Source of the DNA: Amycolatopsis pittospori
GTDB taxonomy: Bacteria > Actinomycetota > Actinomycetes > Mycobacteriales > Pseudonocardiaceae
Reading direction: 5' to 3'
DNA: 64,000 bases
Assembly: GCF_013870525.1 (NCBI RefSeq)
Contig: NZ_JACBXD010000024.1
Location: 1-64,000 of the forward strand
Shown: piece by piece, positions 36,430 through 43,968 of the stretch
Numbering within the stretch: the first letter of the stretch is position 1
Layout: each line of letters begins with the position of its first letter
The notes under the pieces: generated by a model
Databases searched by the model: none
What the model saw: only the letters and a program-made list of their open reading frames with translations
What the model was told of the DNA's origin: nothing
Made by a program: the position numbers and the translations under genes

Positions 36430-36492
36430 GGTGTGTTGCGAAAGCCACTTTCGCAACGTTCAACGTTGCGAAAGTGGCTTTCGCAACACACC
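36430..36492. repeat. Intergenic dyad of the GTTGCGAAAG family, convergent junction
   Basis: Two perfectly complementary 28-bp arms (36430-36457, 36465-36492) around the spacer GTTCAAC. The core is the same as in the element at 9135. It lies between convergent fadA6 and the ferredoxin reductase gene. Confidence 0.85.
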
Positions 36493-36532
36493 CCGCGAGA
36501 CCAGGCGCCCAACCGACGACGCTGACGCAGAA

Positions 36533-36569
36533 GGGGCCCTTCCGGGTGAGTCAAGCCCGGAAGGGCCCC
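36533..36569. terminator. Second hairpin at the fadA6 convergent junction
   Basis: 14-bp perfect stem GGGGCCCTTCCGGG (36533-36546) and its complement (36556-36569), 9-nt loop. There is no clear T-run, so intrinsic termination is uncertain. Confidence 0.5.
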
Positions 36570-36746
36570 ATCTGTAGGTGGGGAGCTAGGAGGAGCGGGT
36601 GTCCGACGGAGCCCGAATCACCATCGGAACCGGTTCCTCCCGGCGTCCCCAGGGGGTGGCGGTGGGTGCGGAGGCCCAGCAACCCACCGCCACCTGAGGG
36701 GACCGCGGCCGCCGCGCGCGGCCCCGGTCCTTGTCGCGAACCCGGG

Positions 36747-38090
36747 TCACCCGGCGGGAACGCGAGCCCAGGGCATCTCCTCCTGTGCGGGTACGGCCGC
36801 GGTCGGGGTGTCGGACAGGAAGTCCCGCTCGAACGGGGCCAGGATGTCTTCCCCGATCGGCGTCGACTCGCCGACGGAAGCGGCGAAAGACGGTTCCGCG
36901 GGCGCAGGGGCGGGGAAGACCGGCTCGGGCACCGGCAGCCGCCGGTCGAGTTCGGCCGTCCAGTGGATCATCGCCTTCGGCCGGTCCCAGCCCGCCGCGC
37001 CGATGAGCCTGCCGTCGCGGACGAAACCGGTGACGCCGTCGGAAAGTTCGATCGTGTCCTTGCCGAGCGACGGCATGCCGACGGTCTGCAAACGGGCGTC
37101 GTACAGCGACGACCAGGCGCGGGGGAGCGGCGTGTACGGCCGCGCGTTGCCCCGGCCCAGCATCAGGCTTTCCGCCGCCGCGCGCCCGGATTCGACACCG
37201 TTCATCCAATGCTCGACCCGCCGCGGGGTCTCGTCGATCCGCAGGTTCGGCCATTTCGCGATGTCACCGGCGACCACGACGTCTTCGGCCCCGACGGCGA
37301 AGAGAGTCGACTCGCACAGGACACCGTCGTCGATCGTGAGCTCCGAGCCGCGCAGCCAATCCACGGCGGGCACACTGCCGATCGAGAGCACCACGCAGCT
37401 GGCTACCAGGAACTGGTTGTTGGTCAGGTGCAGCCCGACCGTCTCCTTGGTGCTGATCCAGTTCCGCACCTCGGTGTTCATCGCCAGCTTGGCGCGGTGG
37501 TGCTGGTGTTCCTTGGTCAGCGCGGACGCGATCCGCTCCCCGAAGCGGTGCAACGGCGCCTTCGCGTGGCCGATGAGGGTGACGTCGCGGCCCATGTACC
37601 GCATCGACGCGGCGAACTCGTTCCCGATCAGGCCGCTGCCGATCACCACGACGGATTTGTTGCTGTTCCCCAAAGCCCGCCGGACGGCGAGTGAATCCTC
37701 CACGGTGCGCAGCACACGGACCCGGGGGTCGTGGCGCGGCGAGCCGGGGAGATGGCGGGGGTAGACGCCGGTCGCGACGATGAGGCCGTCGTACCAAAGG
37801 GATTCCCCACCCGGCAGGTGGACCGTGCGCTCCTTGGTGTCGAGCCAGGTCGCGCGGGTGCCGAGCCGCCAGTGGACGTCCAGGTCGGTGTAGGGCTCCA
37901 GGCTGGCCGCCACCGGTTTGACGCCGCCGGTGATGAGTTCCTTCGACACCATGGGCCGGTGGTACGGCTTCCGCGGCTCATCGCCGACCAGCACGATCTC
38001 GCCGTCGAAACCGAGTTCCCGCAGGCGTTCCGCGGAGCGGAGCCCGGCGACGCCGGCTCCGACGATGACGATCCGATCTCCGTCACTCAT
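36747..38090 (-). CDS. FAD-dependent ferredoxin-reductase-type oxidoreductase
   Basis: 447-residue pyridine-nucleotide-disulfide oxidoreductase-fold protein of the ferredoxin/rubredoxin reductase type. The FAD motif is VIVGAGVAGLRSAERL (about 8-23), the NAD(P)H motif VVVIGSGLIGNEFAASM (about 149-165) and the second FAD segment DVVVAGDIAKWPN. A Pro/Ala-rich C-terminal extension of about 70 residues follows the reductase fold. The start ATG 38090 overlaps the end of the ferredoxin gene by 8 bp, so the two are an obvious electron-transfer pair (NAD(P)H to ferredoxin). It is the last gene of a five-gene operon. A P450-type partner is not in the operon. Confidence 0.85.
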   Translation of the reverse strand: MSDGDRIVIVGAGVAGLRSAERLRELGFDGEIVLVGDEPRKPYHRPMVSKELITGGVKPVAASLEPYTDLDVHWRLGTRATWLDTKERTVHLPGGESLWYDGLIVATGVYPRHLPGSPRHDPRVRVLRTVEDSLAVRRALGNSNKSVVVIGSGLIGNEFAASMRYMGRDVTLIGHAKAPLHRFGERIASALTKEHQHHRAKLAMNTEVRNWISTKETVGLHLTNNQFLVASCVVLSIGSVPAVDWLRGSELTIDDGVLCESTLFAVGAEDVVVAGDIAKWPNLRIDETPRRVEHWMNGVESGRAAAESLMLGRGNARPYTPLPRAWSSLYDARLQTVGMPSLGKDTIELSDGVTGFVRDGRLIGAAGWDRPKAMIHWTAELDRRLPVPEPVFPAPAPAEPSFAASVGESTPIGEDILAPFERDFLSDTPTAAVPAQEEMPWARVPAG

Positions 38091-38319
38091 CGTCGTGCGC
38101 TCCTTCTCCCTTGACTCTGATGGCTTGTTTCGGGCAGAGCCGGGCGGCGGAAATGGCCTGGTCCAGACCGTCCCGGTCGACCATCCGGCGGATACGGAGC
38201 TTGCCGTCCGGTCCGATCTTGAAGGTGGCGGGCGCCTCCATCTCGCAGAAACCGAAGATTTCGCATCGCTCGTTGTCGACGCTCACGCGAGTGCCGCGCC
38301 GTACGCTTCCGAAGATCAT
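38083..38319 (-). CDS. Small ferredoxin
   Basis: 78-residue ferredoxin with the pattern RCEIFGFCEMEAPATFKI (Cys at about 19 and 25) and a distal Cys-Pro in ARLCPKQAIRV near residue 62. This CX5C...CP arrangement is typical of [3Fe-4S]/[4Fe-4S] ferredoxins paired with P450s and reductases in actinobacteria. It is acidic at its C-terminus (GEGAHDDE). It overlaps the reductase gene and follows the membrane-protein gene by 30 bp, so it is the likely soluble carrier between the FAD reductase and the membrane heme protein (inference). Confidence 0.85.
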   Translation of the reverse strand: MIFGSVRRGTRVSVDNERCEIFGFCEMEAPATFKIGPDGKLRIRRMVDRDGLDQAISAARLCPKQAIRVKGEGAHDDE

Positions 38320-38349
38320 TGTCTTTTCTCCAAGTCCGTTAGCTCCCCG

Positions 38350-38955
38350 TCAGACCAGTTCCTCGACCAGACCCAGGCGTTCCAGGAACCGGGTGGGCAG
38401 GAACCGGAGCACGGTCAGCAGGACGACGGGGACCAGCAACGTGATCCCGCCGAACCACAGAAGTCCGAGGTGCCCGTTGGCCATGGCACCGAAGAAGGAG
38501 TGCAGTGCCGTGATCGCCACGGCGGGGTAGGCGAGCCGGTGGATCCACAGGAACCGCCGATAGGAACTGAACCGGTGGATTCCGCCGGTCAGCGCGACGG
38601 CGACCATGACCTCGAGGCCGATGACGCCGAGTTCGTGCCGCGCCAGCGTGCCCGGCAGCAGCGGGATCGAGATCTGCGCCAGGGTGAATCCGTCGGGCAG
38701 GAACAGGAACGACATCGCGTGCACGACGCCGAACGACAGCGTCAGGATGCCGAGCACCATATGCGAGTTCCGGAGCGCCTTCCGCCCGGTCAGCGACTTG
38801 ATCCACCCGGTCGCCGTGAACACGCCCCAACAGAGCGTGAGACACATGAAACCGTACGCGATCCGGGCGGACGTCTGAGCCATGCCCTTGATGCCGGGGT
38901 CCGTGTCCGTCTTCTGGGTCAGGACGATCACCACCTCGGACCACTGGTCATACAT
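38350..38955 (-). CDS. Ferric-reductase-like bis-heme membrane protein
   Basis: 201-residue membrane protein with about five to six helices. The histidine pattern is that of the ferric reductase/NOX/MsrQ heme domain: His65-x13-His79 in one helix (HMVLGILTLSFGVVH) and His139-x12-His152 in another (HRLAYPAVAITALH), enough to ligate two stacked b hemes. There is no flavin domain attached, so electrons would come from partners such as the adjacent ferredoxin and reductase. Start ATG 38955 (MYDQWSE) is chosen for the AGGAGA ribosome site; the open frame begins at 38973. It overlaps the end of the DUF4142 gene by 8 bp. Confidence 0.8.
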   Translation of the reverse strand: MYDQWSEVVIVLTQKTDTDPGIKGMAQTSARIAYGFMCLTLCWGVFTATGWIKSLTGRKALRNSHMVLGILTLSFGVVHAMSFLFLPDGFTLAQISIPLLPGTLARHELGVIGLEVMVAVALTGGIHRFSSYRRFLWIHRLAYPAVAITALHSFFGAMANGHLGLLWFGGITLLVPVVLLTVLRFLPTRFLERLGLVEELV

Positions 38956-39742
38956 TGATCTCTCCTGGGGCACTGGGAACCAGATCCGGTTCGGCTCCGG
39001 CCGCGCGTTTGCGGGTCCGGGTGTTCTTGCTGCGAAGGGTCCGGAGGCCGTAGAAGAGCCCGCCGCCGATCACCACCGCCAGTACCAGCCCGAGGGCGAA
39101 TTCGCCGAAGCCGACGTCCATCGCGGCGTTGGCGCTGTTCGACTGCGGCACCGGCGCTTCCGGCATCAGCGACTGGTCGATGACGCCGGTGCTCTCCAGC
39201 AGGGTCATATGCCGCAGCACCGCCTGGTTGGCCGTGGTGGCGTAATCGCGGACGACGTCGTTGCGGGTACCGGCCCTGACCTGCGCGATGATGGGGAAGA
39301 GCACGCCATGCGCGTAGCGGAGCCGGTTCGCGAAGATCCGGTCGAACTCGCTGTCGTCGCGGGCACCCTGCATCTCTCCGAGCCAGGCGGACTGCTGGTC
39401 CGAAGGTTCGTTCGGCAGCGCGATGCCGAATCGGTCGGCGATCGCGTGGGTCGCGGTGTCGAGCCTGCCGTGGTCGATCATCAGCGCGCGGCCGACTTCG
39501 CGGGTCCGCTTGCTCTTGCCGCGTTCCTGCGCCCACATCCCGGCCGGCATTTCCCACAGCCCGGCCAGTTTGACGTTGACGATGAGGTTCTTGTCGGCCG
39601 CGGAGAGGTCTTGCGCGTGCGCGTCGTCGACCGGGCCGAGCACGGTCACCGTCGCCATCGTCAGCAGGACGAGCAGCAGCCGGGAAAACCGGGAGAGGAC
39701 CGGGCCGGTGACTTCACCGGAGAGGTCAGATGCCGAGGTCAT
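38948..39742 (-). CDS. Secreted DUF4142-type protein with C-terminal membrane anchor
   Basis: 264-residue exported protein. A signal sequence (LLLVLLTMATVTVLG, cleaved near AHA-QDLSAADKN, about residue 44) precedes a helical DUF4142-like domain, which is ferritin-like in fold (DHGRLDTATHAIADRFG..., NRLRYAHGVLFPIIAQVRAGTRNDVVRDYATTANQAVLRHMTLLESTG). One transmembrane helix (LGLVLAVVIGGGLFYGL, about 220-236) and a basic cytoplasmic tail follow. The start overlaps the end of the lipoprotein gene by 17 bp. The metal-binding ability is not demonstrated; the ferritin-like helices make it plausible. It is the second gene of the operon. Confidence 0.75.
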   Translation of the reverse strand: MTSASDLSGEVTGPVLSRFSRLLLVLLTMATVTVLGPVDDAHAQDLSAADKNLIVNVKLAGLWEMPAGMWAQERGKSKRTREVGRALMIDHGRLDTATHAIADRFGIALPNEPSDQQSAWLGEMQGARDDSEFDRIFANRLRYAHGVLFPIIAQVRAGTRNDVVRDYATTANQAVLRHMTLLESTGVIDQSLMPEAPVPQSNSANAAMDVGFGEFALGLVLAVVIGGGLFYGLRTLRSKNTRTRKRAAGAEPDLVPSAPGEINV

Positions 39743-40286
39743 CGGCCTGCCAGGTGTCTGCGGTGAGCAGGACTTTCGTGCCGTCGGGCTTGACCGGGAA
39801 CCACGCGTCGTCGACGCCTTGCCCGGACGTGTTGCCGGGCATCGCGTCCTTCGCGTTGCGGTAGAGCGGCCAGACCGCGAGGGTCAGCTGCTCGGTGCCG
39901 TCGTCCCTGGCCACGGTCCCGATCAGGGCCCGGTCGATGCCGGTCACCACGAGGTCTCCGTCGGCCTTGGCGGGAATCCAGGTCCGTGAGCAGGTTTCCG
40001 TGCAGTTCGACTTGGGCGGATTGACCGTGTCCTTGTCGTACCGGTAGAGCGTGAATCCATTGGTGTCGGTGACGATCGGTCCGAGGTCGAACAGGATCGC
40101 CGCCGTCACACCGGGTGCGGCTTCGGCCGCGGGGTCGGGCATACCGGGGATCTGCGCCGCGCCGGCGGCGGGGGCCGCTCCCGGAGAGCCGTTCGGTCCC
40201 GCGGTACCGGTGGTGCAGGCCGCGGTCAGCGCGAGCGCGGCCAAGGTGACGGTCAGAGGTATGACCGAGCGTGACACGGGGTTCAC
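39726..40286 (-). CDS. Lipoprotein with PF03640-type secreted repeat
   Basis: 186-residue exported lipoprotein. The lipobox LTAAC has the acylated cysteine at residue 24, followed by a Gly/Pro/Ala linker. It then has the secreted-repeat motifs known for PF03640 (lipoprotein_15) proteins: LFDLGPIVTDTNGFTLYRYDKDTVNPPKSNCTETCSRTWIPAK, and NTSGQGVDDAWFPVKPDG near the end. Paired cysteines in SNCTETC could bind metal or form a disulfide. Start GTG 40286 follows AGGAGG. It is the first gene of the minus-strand operon, 140 bp downstream of a TGAACC-N16-CGTATC promoter. Confidence 0.85.
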   Translation of the reverse strand: MNPVSRSVIPLTVTLAALALTAACTTGTAGPNGSPGAAPAAGAAQIPGMPDPAAEAAPGVTAAILFDLGPIVTDTNGFTLYRYDKDTVNPPKSNCTETCSRTWIPAKADGDLVVTGIDRALIGTVARDDGTEQLTLAVWPLYRNAKDAMPGNTSGQGVDDAWFPVKPDGTKVLLTADTWQADDLGI

Positions 40287-40356
40287 GGAAATCCTCCTGT
40301 CGGGGGCAGAGGAGAACGCCGTCGCCGCGGGGCGACGGTGTGCAGGCGCGTTTAAC

Positions 40357-40387
40357 TCCATTGTGGACAGTCATGATCCACAATGGA
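40357..40387. promoter_or_regulatory. Operator-like dyad in the leader of the lipoprotein operon
   Basis: Perfect 11-bp inverted repeat TCCATTGTGGA / TCCACAATGGA with a 9-bp spacer. It lies between the predicted ECF promoter (40434-40461) and the GTG at 40286, so it would be in the 5' leader of the transcript. No factor is known to me. Confidence 0.5.
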
Positions 40388-40433
40388 TTCGGCGGTGCGG
40401 GGGACAGCGCCGGGTCGGGGGTCTTCGCTAGGG

Positions 40434-40461
40434 GATACGGTCACGAGTCGGAGACGGTTCA
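40434..40461 (-). promoter_or_regulatory. ECF-type promoter of the lipoprotein/redox operon
   Basis: On the minus strand TGAACC (40461-40456), a 16-bp spacer, and CGTATC (40439-40434). It is identical in both hexamers and spacer length to the element before the DUF1996 gene at 41877. It resembles the TGAACC/CGT promoters known for mycobacterial SigL. Confidence 0.7.
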
Positions 40462-40535
40462 AAAAATTTTCACCTGCGCCAGAACCGGGACAGAACAGTT
40501 TTGGTACTGGACTTATCGCCCCTGATCGCACAAAG

Positions 40536-41096
40536 ATGTGCCGCGTGGGACGCCACTCTCGGATACTGCAGCCAATAGTCGATCATGAACCCGCTACGAA
40601 CGGGCATGACGACCTCATCAGGGCGTTGTACCAGGAGTTCGGGTCGAGCCTGATGGCGTTCGTGCTGAAGTTGACCGGCCACGATCGCCAGTGGGCCGAG
40701 GACGTGGTCCAGGAGACGCTCATCAAGGCGTGGCGCAACGCCGGCAAGCTCGACAGGCAGCCCGAGATGCTGCGGGCCTGGCTCTTCACCGTCGCCAGGC
40801 GCATCGTCATCGACGGCTGGCGAAGCCGGAGTGCCCGCCCTCAGGAAGTGGAGGAACTCGAGTCGGATTCGATCGGAGTGCCCGACGAGTCGGAGAAGAC
40901 GCTCGCGGCCATGATCGTTTATGAGGCTCTGCGGAATCTTTCCCCGGAGCAACGTGAAGCCGTCCAGCAGACCTACCTGCGTGACCGCACCGTGAACGAG
41001 GTCGCGGCGACGCTGGGGGTTCCGCCGGGTACGGTGAAATCGCGGATCCACCACGCTGTGCGCGCGCTGCGCAGGGCGCTGCAGGAGCGGGGGTGA
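40536..41096 (+). CDS. ECF sigma factor (SigL-like)
   Basis: 186-residue ECF sigma factor. Region 2 is DDLIRALYQEFGSSLMAFVLKLTGHDRQWAEDVVQETLIKAWRN with the -10-reading helix, and EMLRAWLFTVARRIVIDGWRSR follows. Region 4 is LRNLSPEQREAVQQTYLRDRTVNEVAATLGVPPGTVKSRIHHAVRALRRAL. Length and the coupled zinc-finger anti-sigma gene resemble M. tuberculosis sigL-rslA. ATG 40536 lacks a strong ribosome site; the frame opens upstream at 40383 and the conserved part begins near residue 20. It probably recognises the two TGAACC-N16-CGTATC elements at this locus (inference). Confidence 0.85.
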   Translation: MCRVGRHSRILQPIVDHEPATNGHDDLIRALYQEFGSSLMAFVLKLTGHDRQWAEDVVQETLIKAWRNAGKLDRQPEMLRAWLFTVARRIVIDGWRSRSARPQEVEELESDSIGVPDESEKTLAAMIVYEALRNLSPEQREAVQQTYLRDRTVNEVAATLGVPPGTVKSRIHHAVRALRRALQERG

Positions 41097-41842
41097 GCGA
41101 GATGTCCGGAGCGCCGCACACGGACGTCGCCGCCTACGTACTGGGCGTCCTCGGCGAAGAGGATCACGCCAGGTTCGAGGCGCATCTTCTGGAGTGCCCC
41201 GAGTGTCAGGTCGAGCTGGTGGAGATGTACCACCTGCCCGACATCCTGGACATGGTCAAGAAGAGCTGGCCGGACCCGCCCGTGAAGGGGCCGGGACCGC
41301 GTGTGCTGCGGATGCTGCTCGCCGACGCGGCCAAGACGGGCCGGCGTCGCAAGGTCATCCGGCTCGCGACGGCCGCCGCCGTCCTCGTGCTCGTCGTCGG
41401 CGGACCGCTCACCGTTCTTTCGCTCACCGACCGTGACCCGGTCGTCACGCAGGCCGCGCCGACCACGATCGTCACGTCGGTGCCGTCCACGTCCGTGCCC
41501 AAGGAGACCGGTCCGGACGGCGGCGCCGCCCCGTTCGGCTGGTCCGAGGCGGGTAACGCGGTCGCCGCCGAGGTCACGGTCCAGGAGAAGGAGTGGGGCA
41601 GCGCGGTCGAACTCGAACTGCGCGGCCTCACCGGTCCGATGACCTGCCAGCTCTTCGCCTACTCCCGCAGCGGAGAGGCCTACGTCGTCAACGGCTGGGG
41701 CGTACCCGCCAAGGGTTACGGCGTACCAGGCTCGCCGGACCCGCTCGTCGTCACCGGTACGACGGCACTCAAGAAGGCCGAGATCGAGCGTTTCGAGGTC
41801 CACAAACAGGACGGCACCGTCCTGGCGACCGTGCGCCGATAG
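41093..41842 (+). CDS. Membrane anti-sigma factor with zinc-finger motif (RslA-like)
   Basis: 249-residue anti-sigma factor. The N-terminal cytoplasmic domain has the ZAS motif HLLECPEC (His31, Cys35, Cys38), which can sense thiol oxidation or bind zinc. A single transmembrane helix (LATAAAVLVLVVGGPLTVLSL, about 90-111) leads to an extracytoplasmic domain with PMTCQLFAYSRSGEAYVVNGWGVPAKGYG. The size equals M. tuberculosis RslA (250). GTG 41093 overlaps the sigma stop (GTGA); an ATG at 41102 is an alternative. The partner is the sigma factor encoded directly upstream. Confidence 0.88.
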   Translation: MSEMSGAPHTDVAAYVLGVLGEEDHARFEAHLLECPECQVELVEMYHLPDILDMVKKSWPDPPVKGPGPRVLRMLLADAAKTGRRRKVIRLATAAAVLVLVVGGPLTVLSLTDRDPVVTQAAPTTIVTSVPSTSVPKETGPDGGAAPFGWSEAGNAVAAEVTVQEKEWGSAVELELRGLTGPMTCQLFAYSRSGEAYVVNGWGVPAKGYGVPGSPDPLVVTGTTALKKAEIERFEVHKQDGTVLATVRR

Positions 41843-41876
41843 TTTATAACGGAAAGATAACGGCCGGATCGCGTTT

Positions 41877-41904
41877 TGAACCGACTCCCGGCTGGAACCG
41901 TATC
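41877..41904 (+). promoter_or_regulatory. ECF-type promoter of the DUF1996 gene
   Basis: TGAACC (41877-41882), 16-bp spacer, CGTATC (41899-41904), the same element as on the minus strand at 40434. It lies 142 bp before the ATG at 42046. Confidence 0.7.
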
Positions 41905-42045
41905 TCTCAGTAGCCGGATCTGGATCGGCGGGCGAACAGAAGGTTCGCCGCGAATTCGGTAATCCCGTATTCGACAATGCGTAGCTCATGCCTGGGTAGC
42001 ACTGTTTCTTTCGTGTGCCCGGAAACGAATGAGGTGAGCAAGTCA

Positions 42046-43473
42046 ATGGCACGAAATCAAGGGCGCCACCGTATCGCCCGCAGGACCAAGATCGCGACCG
42101 CGTTGTTCGGCCTGTCGATCGCGGTCGGTGGAATCGTGGTGTCCACCACGACCGGCGACCCCGACAGAGCCTCCGCGGACGAGGTGGACAAGTCGCAGTT
42201 CGTGGACATCACCAAGGTTCAGCCGAACGTCGACAAGCCGGAGCCGGGTGAGAACGCGTCCACGGGCTCGTTCACCGTCGACTGTGGCAAGAACGAGAAC
42301 GGGCACTTCAATCCCGACAACTTCATCGCGCAGCCGGGCGTCCGCAATGGCGCCCAGCATCTGCACGACTACGTCGGAAACCTTTCCACGAACGCGGATT
42401 CGAACAACGACAGCCTGCTGGGCGCCGGGACCACCTGCAACAACGGTGACGAATCGACGTACTTCTGGCCCGTCGTAAGGATCGACACCGAAGAGGAAGG
42501 TGAAGAGCAGCAGGGCGAACAGAACCAGGGCAACGAGAACCAGAACCAGCAGCAGAACGACCAGCAGAACCAGAACGGCCGGCAGCAGGGAGAGCAGCAG
42601 AACCAGCAGCAGGGCGAGCAGAACCAGCAGCAGGGCGGCCGGGACCAGCAGCGTCAGGCCGACCGCAACTCCGGTGGAGGCGGGCAGCCTCAGGGCGACC
42701 GTGATCAGAACCGTGACGGCGACCGGAACCGGCAGCAGGACCAGGGTGACGGCCGGCAGGGCCAGAACCAGAACGACCAGAACCAGAACCAGAACGACCA
42801 GAACCAGAATCAGAACCAGAACGACCAGAACCAGAATCAGAACCAGAACAACGACGATCAGAACCAGAACGACGACCAGGGTGCCGACCAGGAACAGGCC
42901 GAACTGGAGGAACCGAACGCGGAGAACGAACTCGCCGGCAACGACGGCGAGATCCAGCGGCCCGCGACCGTCGACATCACGTTCAAGGGCAACGCCCAGG
43001 AGAAGGTGAAGGAGATGCCGAAGTTCCTCCGGATCCTTTACGGTGACGCGAAGGTCACCGCGAACGGTCCCGCCAACGCGCGGGAGAGCTGGACCTGCAC
43101 CGGCTTCGAAGACCGGGTGATCAAGCAGTACCCGATCTGCCCCGAGGGCAGTGATGTCAAACGGGTGCACACCTTCGCGAGCTGCCTCGACGGCAACAAC
43201 ATCGACAGCGAGAACCACCGGGACCACATCAAGTACCCGAACAAGAACGGCGAGTGCGCGGACGGCCTGACCGCCGTTCCCGAGCTCACCATCTCGCTGA
43301 CCTACAAGATTCCCCGGGACATCCAGGTCAACGGACAGTACAAAGTGGACTCGTTCCCCGAGGAGGATCACAACCCCTTCTCCGATCACGACGATTTCGC
43401 GAACGTGATGTCGAACCAGATCATGAACCGCCTCGTCGATTGCATCAACGAGGGGCGCAAGTGCCGCGAATGA
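42046..43473 (+). CDS. Secreted DUF1996 protein with Gln/Asn-rich insert
   Basis: 475-residue exported protein. The N-terminus has basic residues, then a hydrophobic helix (KIATALFGLSIAVGGIVV), with cleavage expected near ASA-DE (residue 44). The DUF1996 domain is split. The first part (about 75-145) has GHFNPDNFIAQPGVRNGAQHLHDYVGN...CNNGDESTYFWPV; the second part (about 305-450) has YGDAKV...ESWTCTGFEDR...YPICPEGSDVKRVHTFASCLDGNNIDSENHRDHIKYP. Between them about 140 residues (149-287) are low-complexity, dominated by Q, N, D, E and G, with near-tandem QNQNDQNQ units. ATG 42046 follows GAGGTGAG. A TGAACC-N16-CGTATC promoter precedes it. The function of bacterial DUF1996 proteins is unknown to me. 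Confidence 0.85.
   Translation: MARNQGRHRIARRTKIATALFGLSIAVGGIVVSTTTGDPDRASADEVDKSQFVDITKVQPNVDKPEPGENASTGSFTVDCGKNENGHFNPDNFIAQPGVRNGAQHLHDYVGNLSTNADSNNDSLLGAGTTCNNGDESTYFWPVVRIDTEEEGEEQQGEQNQGNENQNQQQNDQQNQNGRQQGEQQNQQQGEQNQQQGGRDQQRQADRNSGGGGQPQGDRDQNRDGDRNRQQDQGDGRQGQNQNDQNQNQNDQNQNQNQNDQNQNQNQNNDDQNQNDDQGADQEQAELEEPNAENELAGNDGEIQRPATVDITFKGNAQEKVKEMPKFLRILYGDAKVTANGPANARESWTCTGFEDRVIKQYPICPEGSDVKRVHTFASCLDGNNIDSENHRDHIKYPNKNGECADGLTAVPELTISLTYKIPRDIQVNGQYKVDSFPEEDHNPFSDHDDFANVMSNQIMNRLVDCINEGRKCRE
42490..42906 (+). repeat. Low-complexity Gln/Asn-rich coding repeat
   Basis: Coding segment for residues 149-287 of the DUF1996 protein. The DNA is built of imperfect CAGAAC/CAGAAT/GACCAG units, most regular at about 42766-42880. 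It should be slippage-prone, so length variation between isolates is expected. Confidence 0.85.
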
Positions 43474-43968
43474 ATCGCTGAGCATTTTCGGTCGGTGAGG
43501 AGACTTTCCCTCGGCGGGACGTCCCTGTGTCCATAGTGTACTTGTGGAGACGGCGATGTCGTTGTGCGCCAAGGGAAAGTCTCCTTCTGTTTTGCTGGGA
43601 GTGATCCGAGTCACTCGAATTCGATCCGGCGAACAGGTGACAAAATGGGCCGATCGGGTTTATCGTTTAACTCAGAACAACGAACGAAGTTCACAACTCC
43701 ACCGCGGATTCCCCGAAACTTTTCGGGTCGTAGTCGTCCTCGGCTCTCTCCGACGGCCGGGGCAGTTCAACGGAAGTGAGAACCGGCGAACAGGAAGGAA
43801 GATACTCCGGCCCGGCGGGTCCCCCCTACACCTCACCCACCCGCCGGGCCGGCCCTCATCCGCAAGACCGATCGACACAACTGAAGATCACTCCGCAAGC
43901 ATTCACCCGCCCTGCCGGCGGCCTCCCGAGGGAGGCTCGCCGGCAGGGTTTTTCGGTAGGTTGGCGCC
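43474..43968. other. Long gene-free leader with four hairpins before the acetyltransferase
   Basis: 495 bp without a supported gene. It holds a 14-bp inverted repeat AGGAGACTTTCCCT (43498-43511) / AGGGAAAGTCTCCT (43572-43585) around 60 bp; a small CCCGAAA..TTTCGGG-type hairpin near 43708-43725; a perfect 14-bp stem at 43807-43820 / 43839-43852; and a strong intrinsic terminator at 43910-43953 ending 15 bp before the next ATG. It could be an attenuator, riboswitch or small RNA; I recognise no known class. Confidence 0.55.
43910..43953 (+). terminator. Intrinsic terminator just upstream of the acetyltransferase start
   Basis: Stem of 11 bp (CCCTGCCGGCG with CGCCGGCAGGG) extended by a 6-bp GCCTCC/GGAGGC inner stem, loop CGAG, followed by TTTTT. 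The next gene's ribosome site GGTAGG and ATG (43969) follow at once, so it may regulate read-through. Confidence 0.85.

Larger units (their letters stand above)
36343..36746. other. Convergent intergenic region rich in dyads
   Basis: 404 bp between fadA6 and the ferredoxin reductase gene, which end facing each other. No gene is supported. It holds the GTTGCGAAAG dyad (36430-36492), the GGGGCCCTTCCGGG dyad (36533-36569), and a third dyad formed by GGTGGCGGTGGGT and ACCCACCGCCACC near 36655-36695. Transcription from both sides probably ends here. Confidence 0.6.

Noticed and set aside
36625..36638. KstR-like CGGAACCGGTTCCT
   Set aside because: Outer T and A are missing and it lies between convergent gene ends, where no promoter is expected.
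38083..38319. Idea that this ferredoxin is the electron donor of CYP125
   Set aside because: It is co-operonic with a heme membrane protein and secreted proteins behind an ECF-type promoter, with no KstR-type box seen; CYP125 is 18 kb away. It remains possible but is not supported by the sequence.
42043..43614. 523-residue minus-strand frame rich in V and L opposite the DUF1996 gene
   Set aside because: It is the antisense of the CAG/AAC repeat and would read as a low-complexity Val/Leu string. No start context or family supports it.
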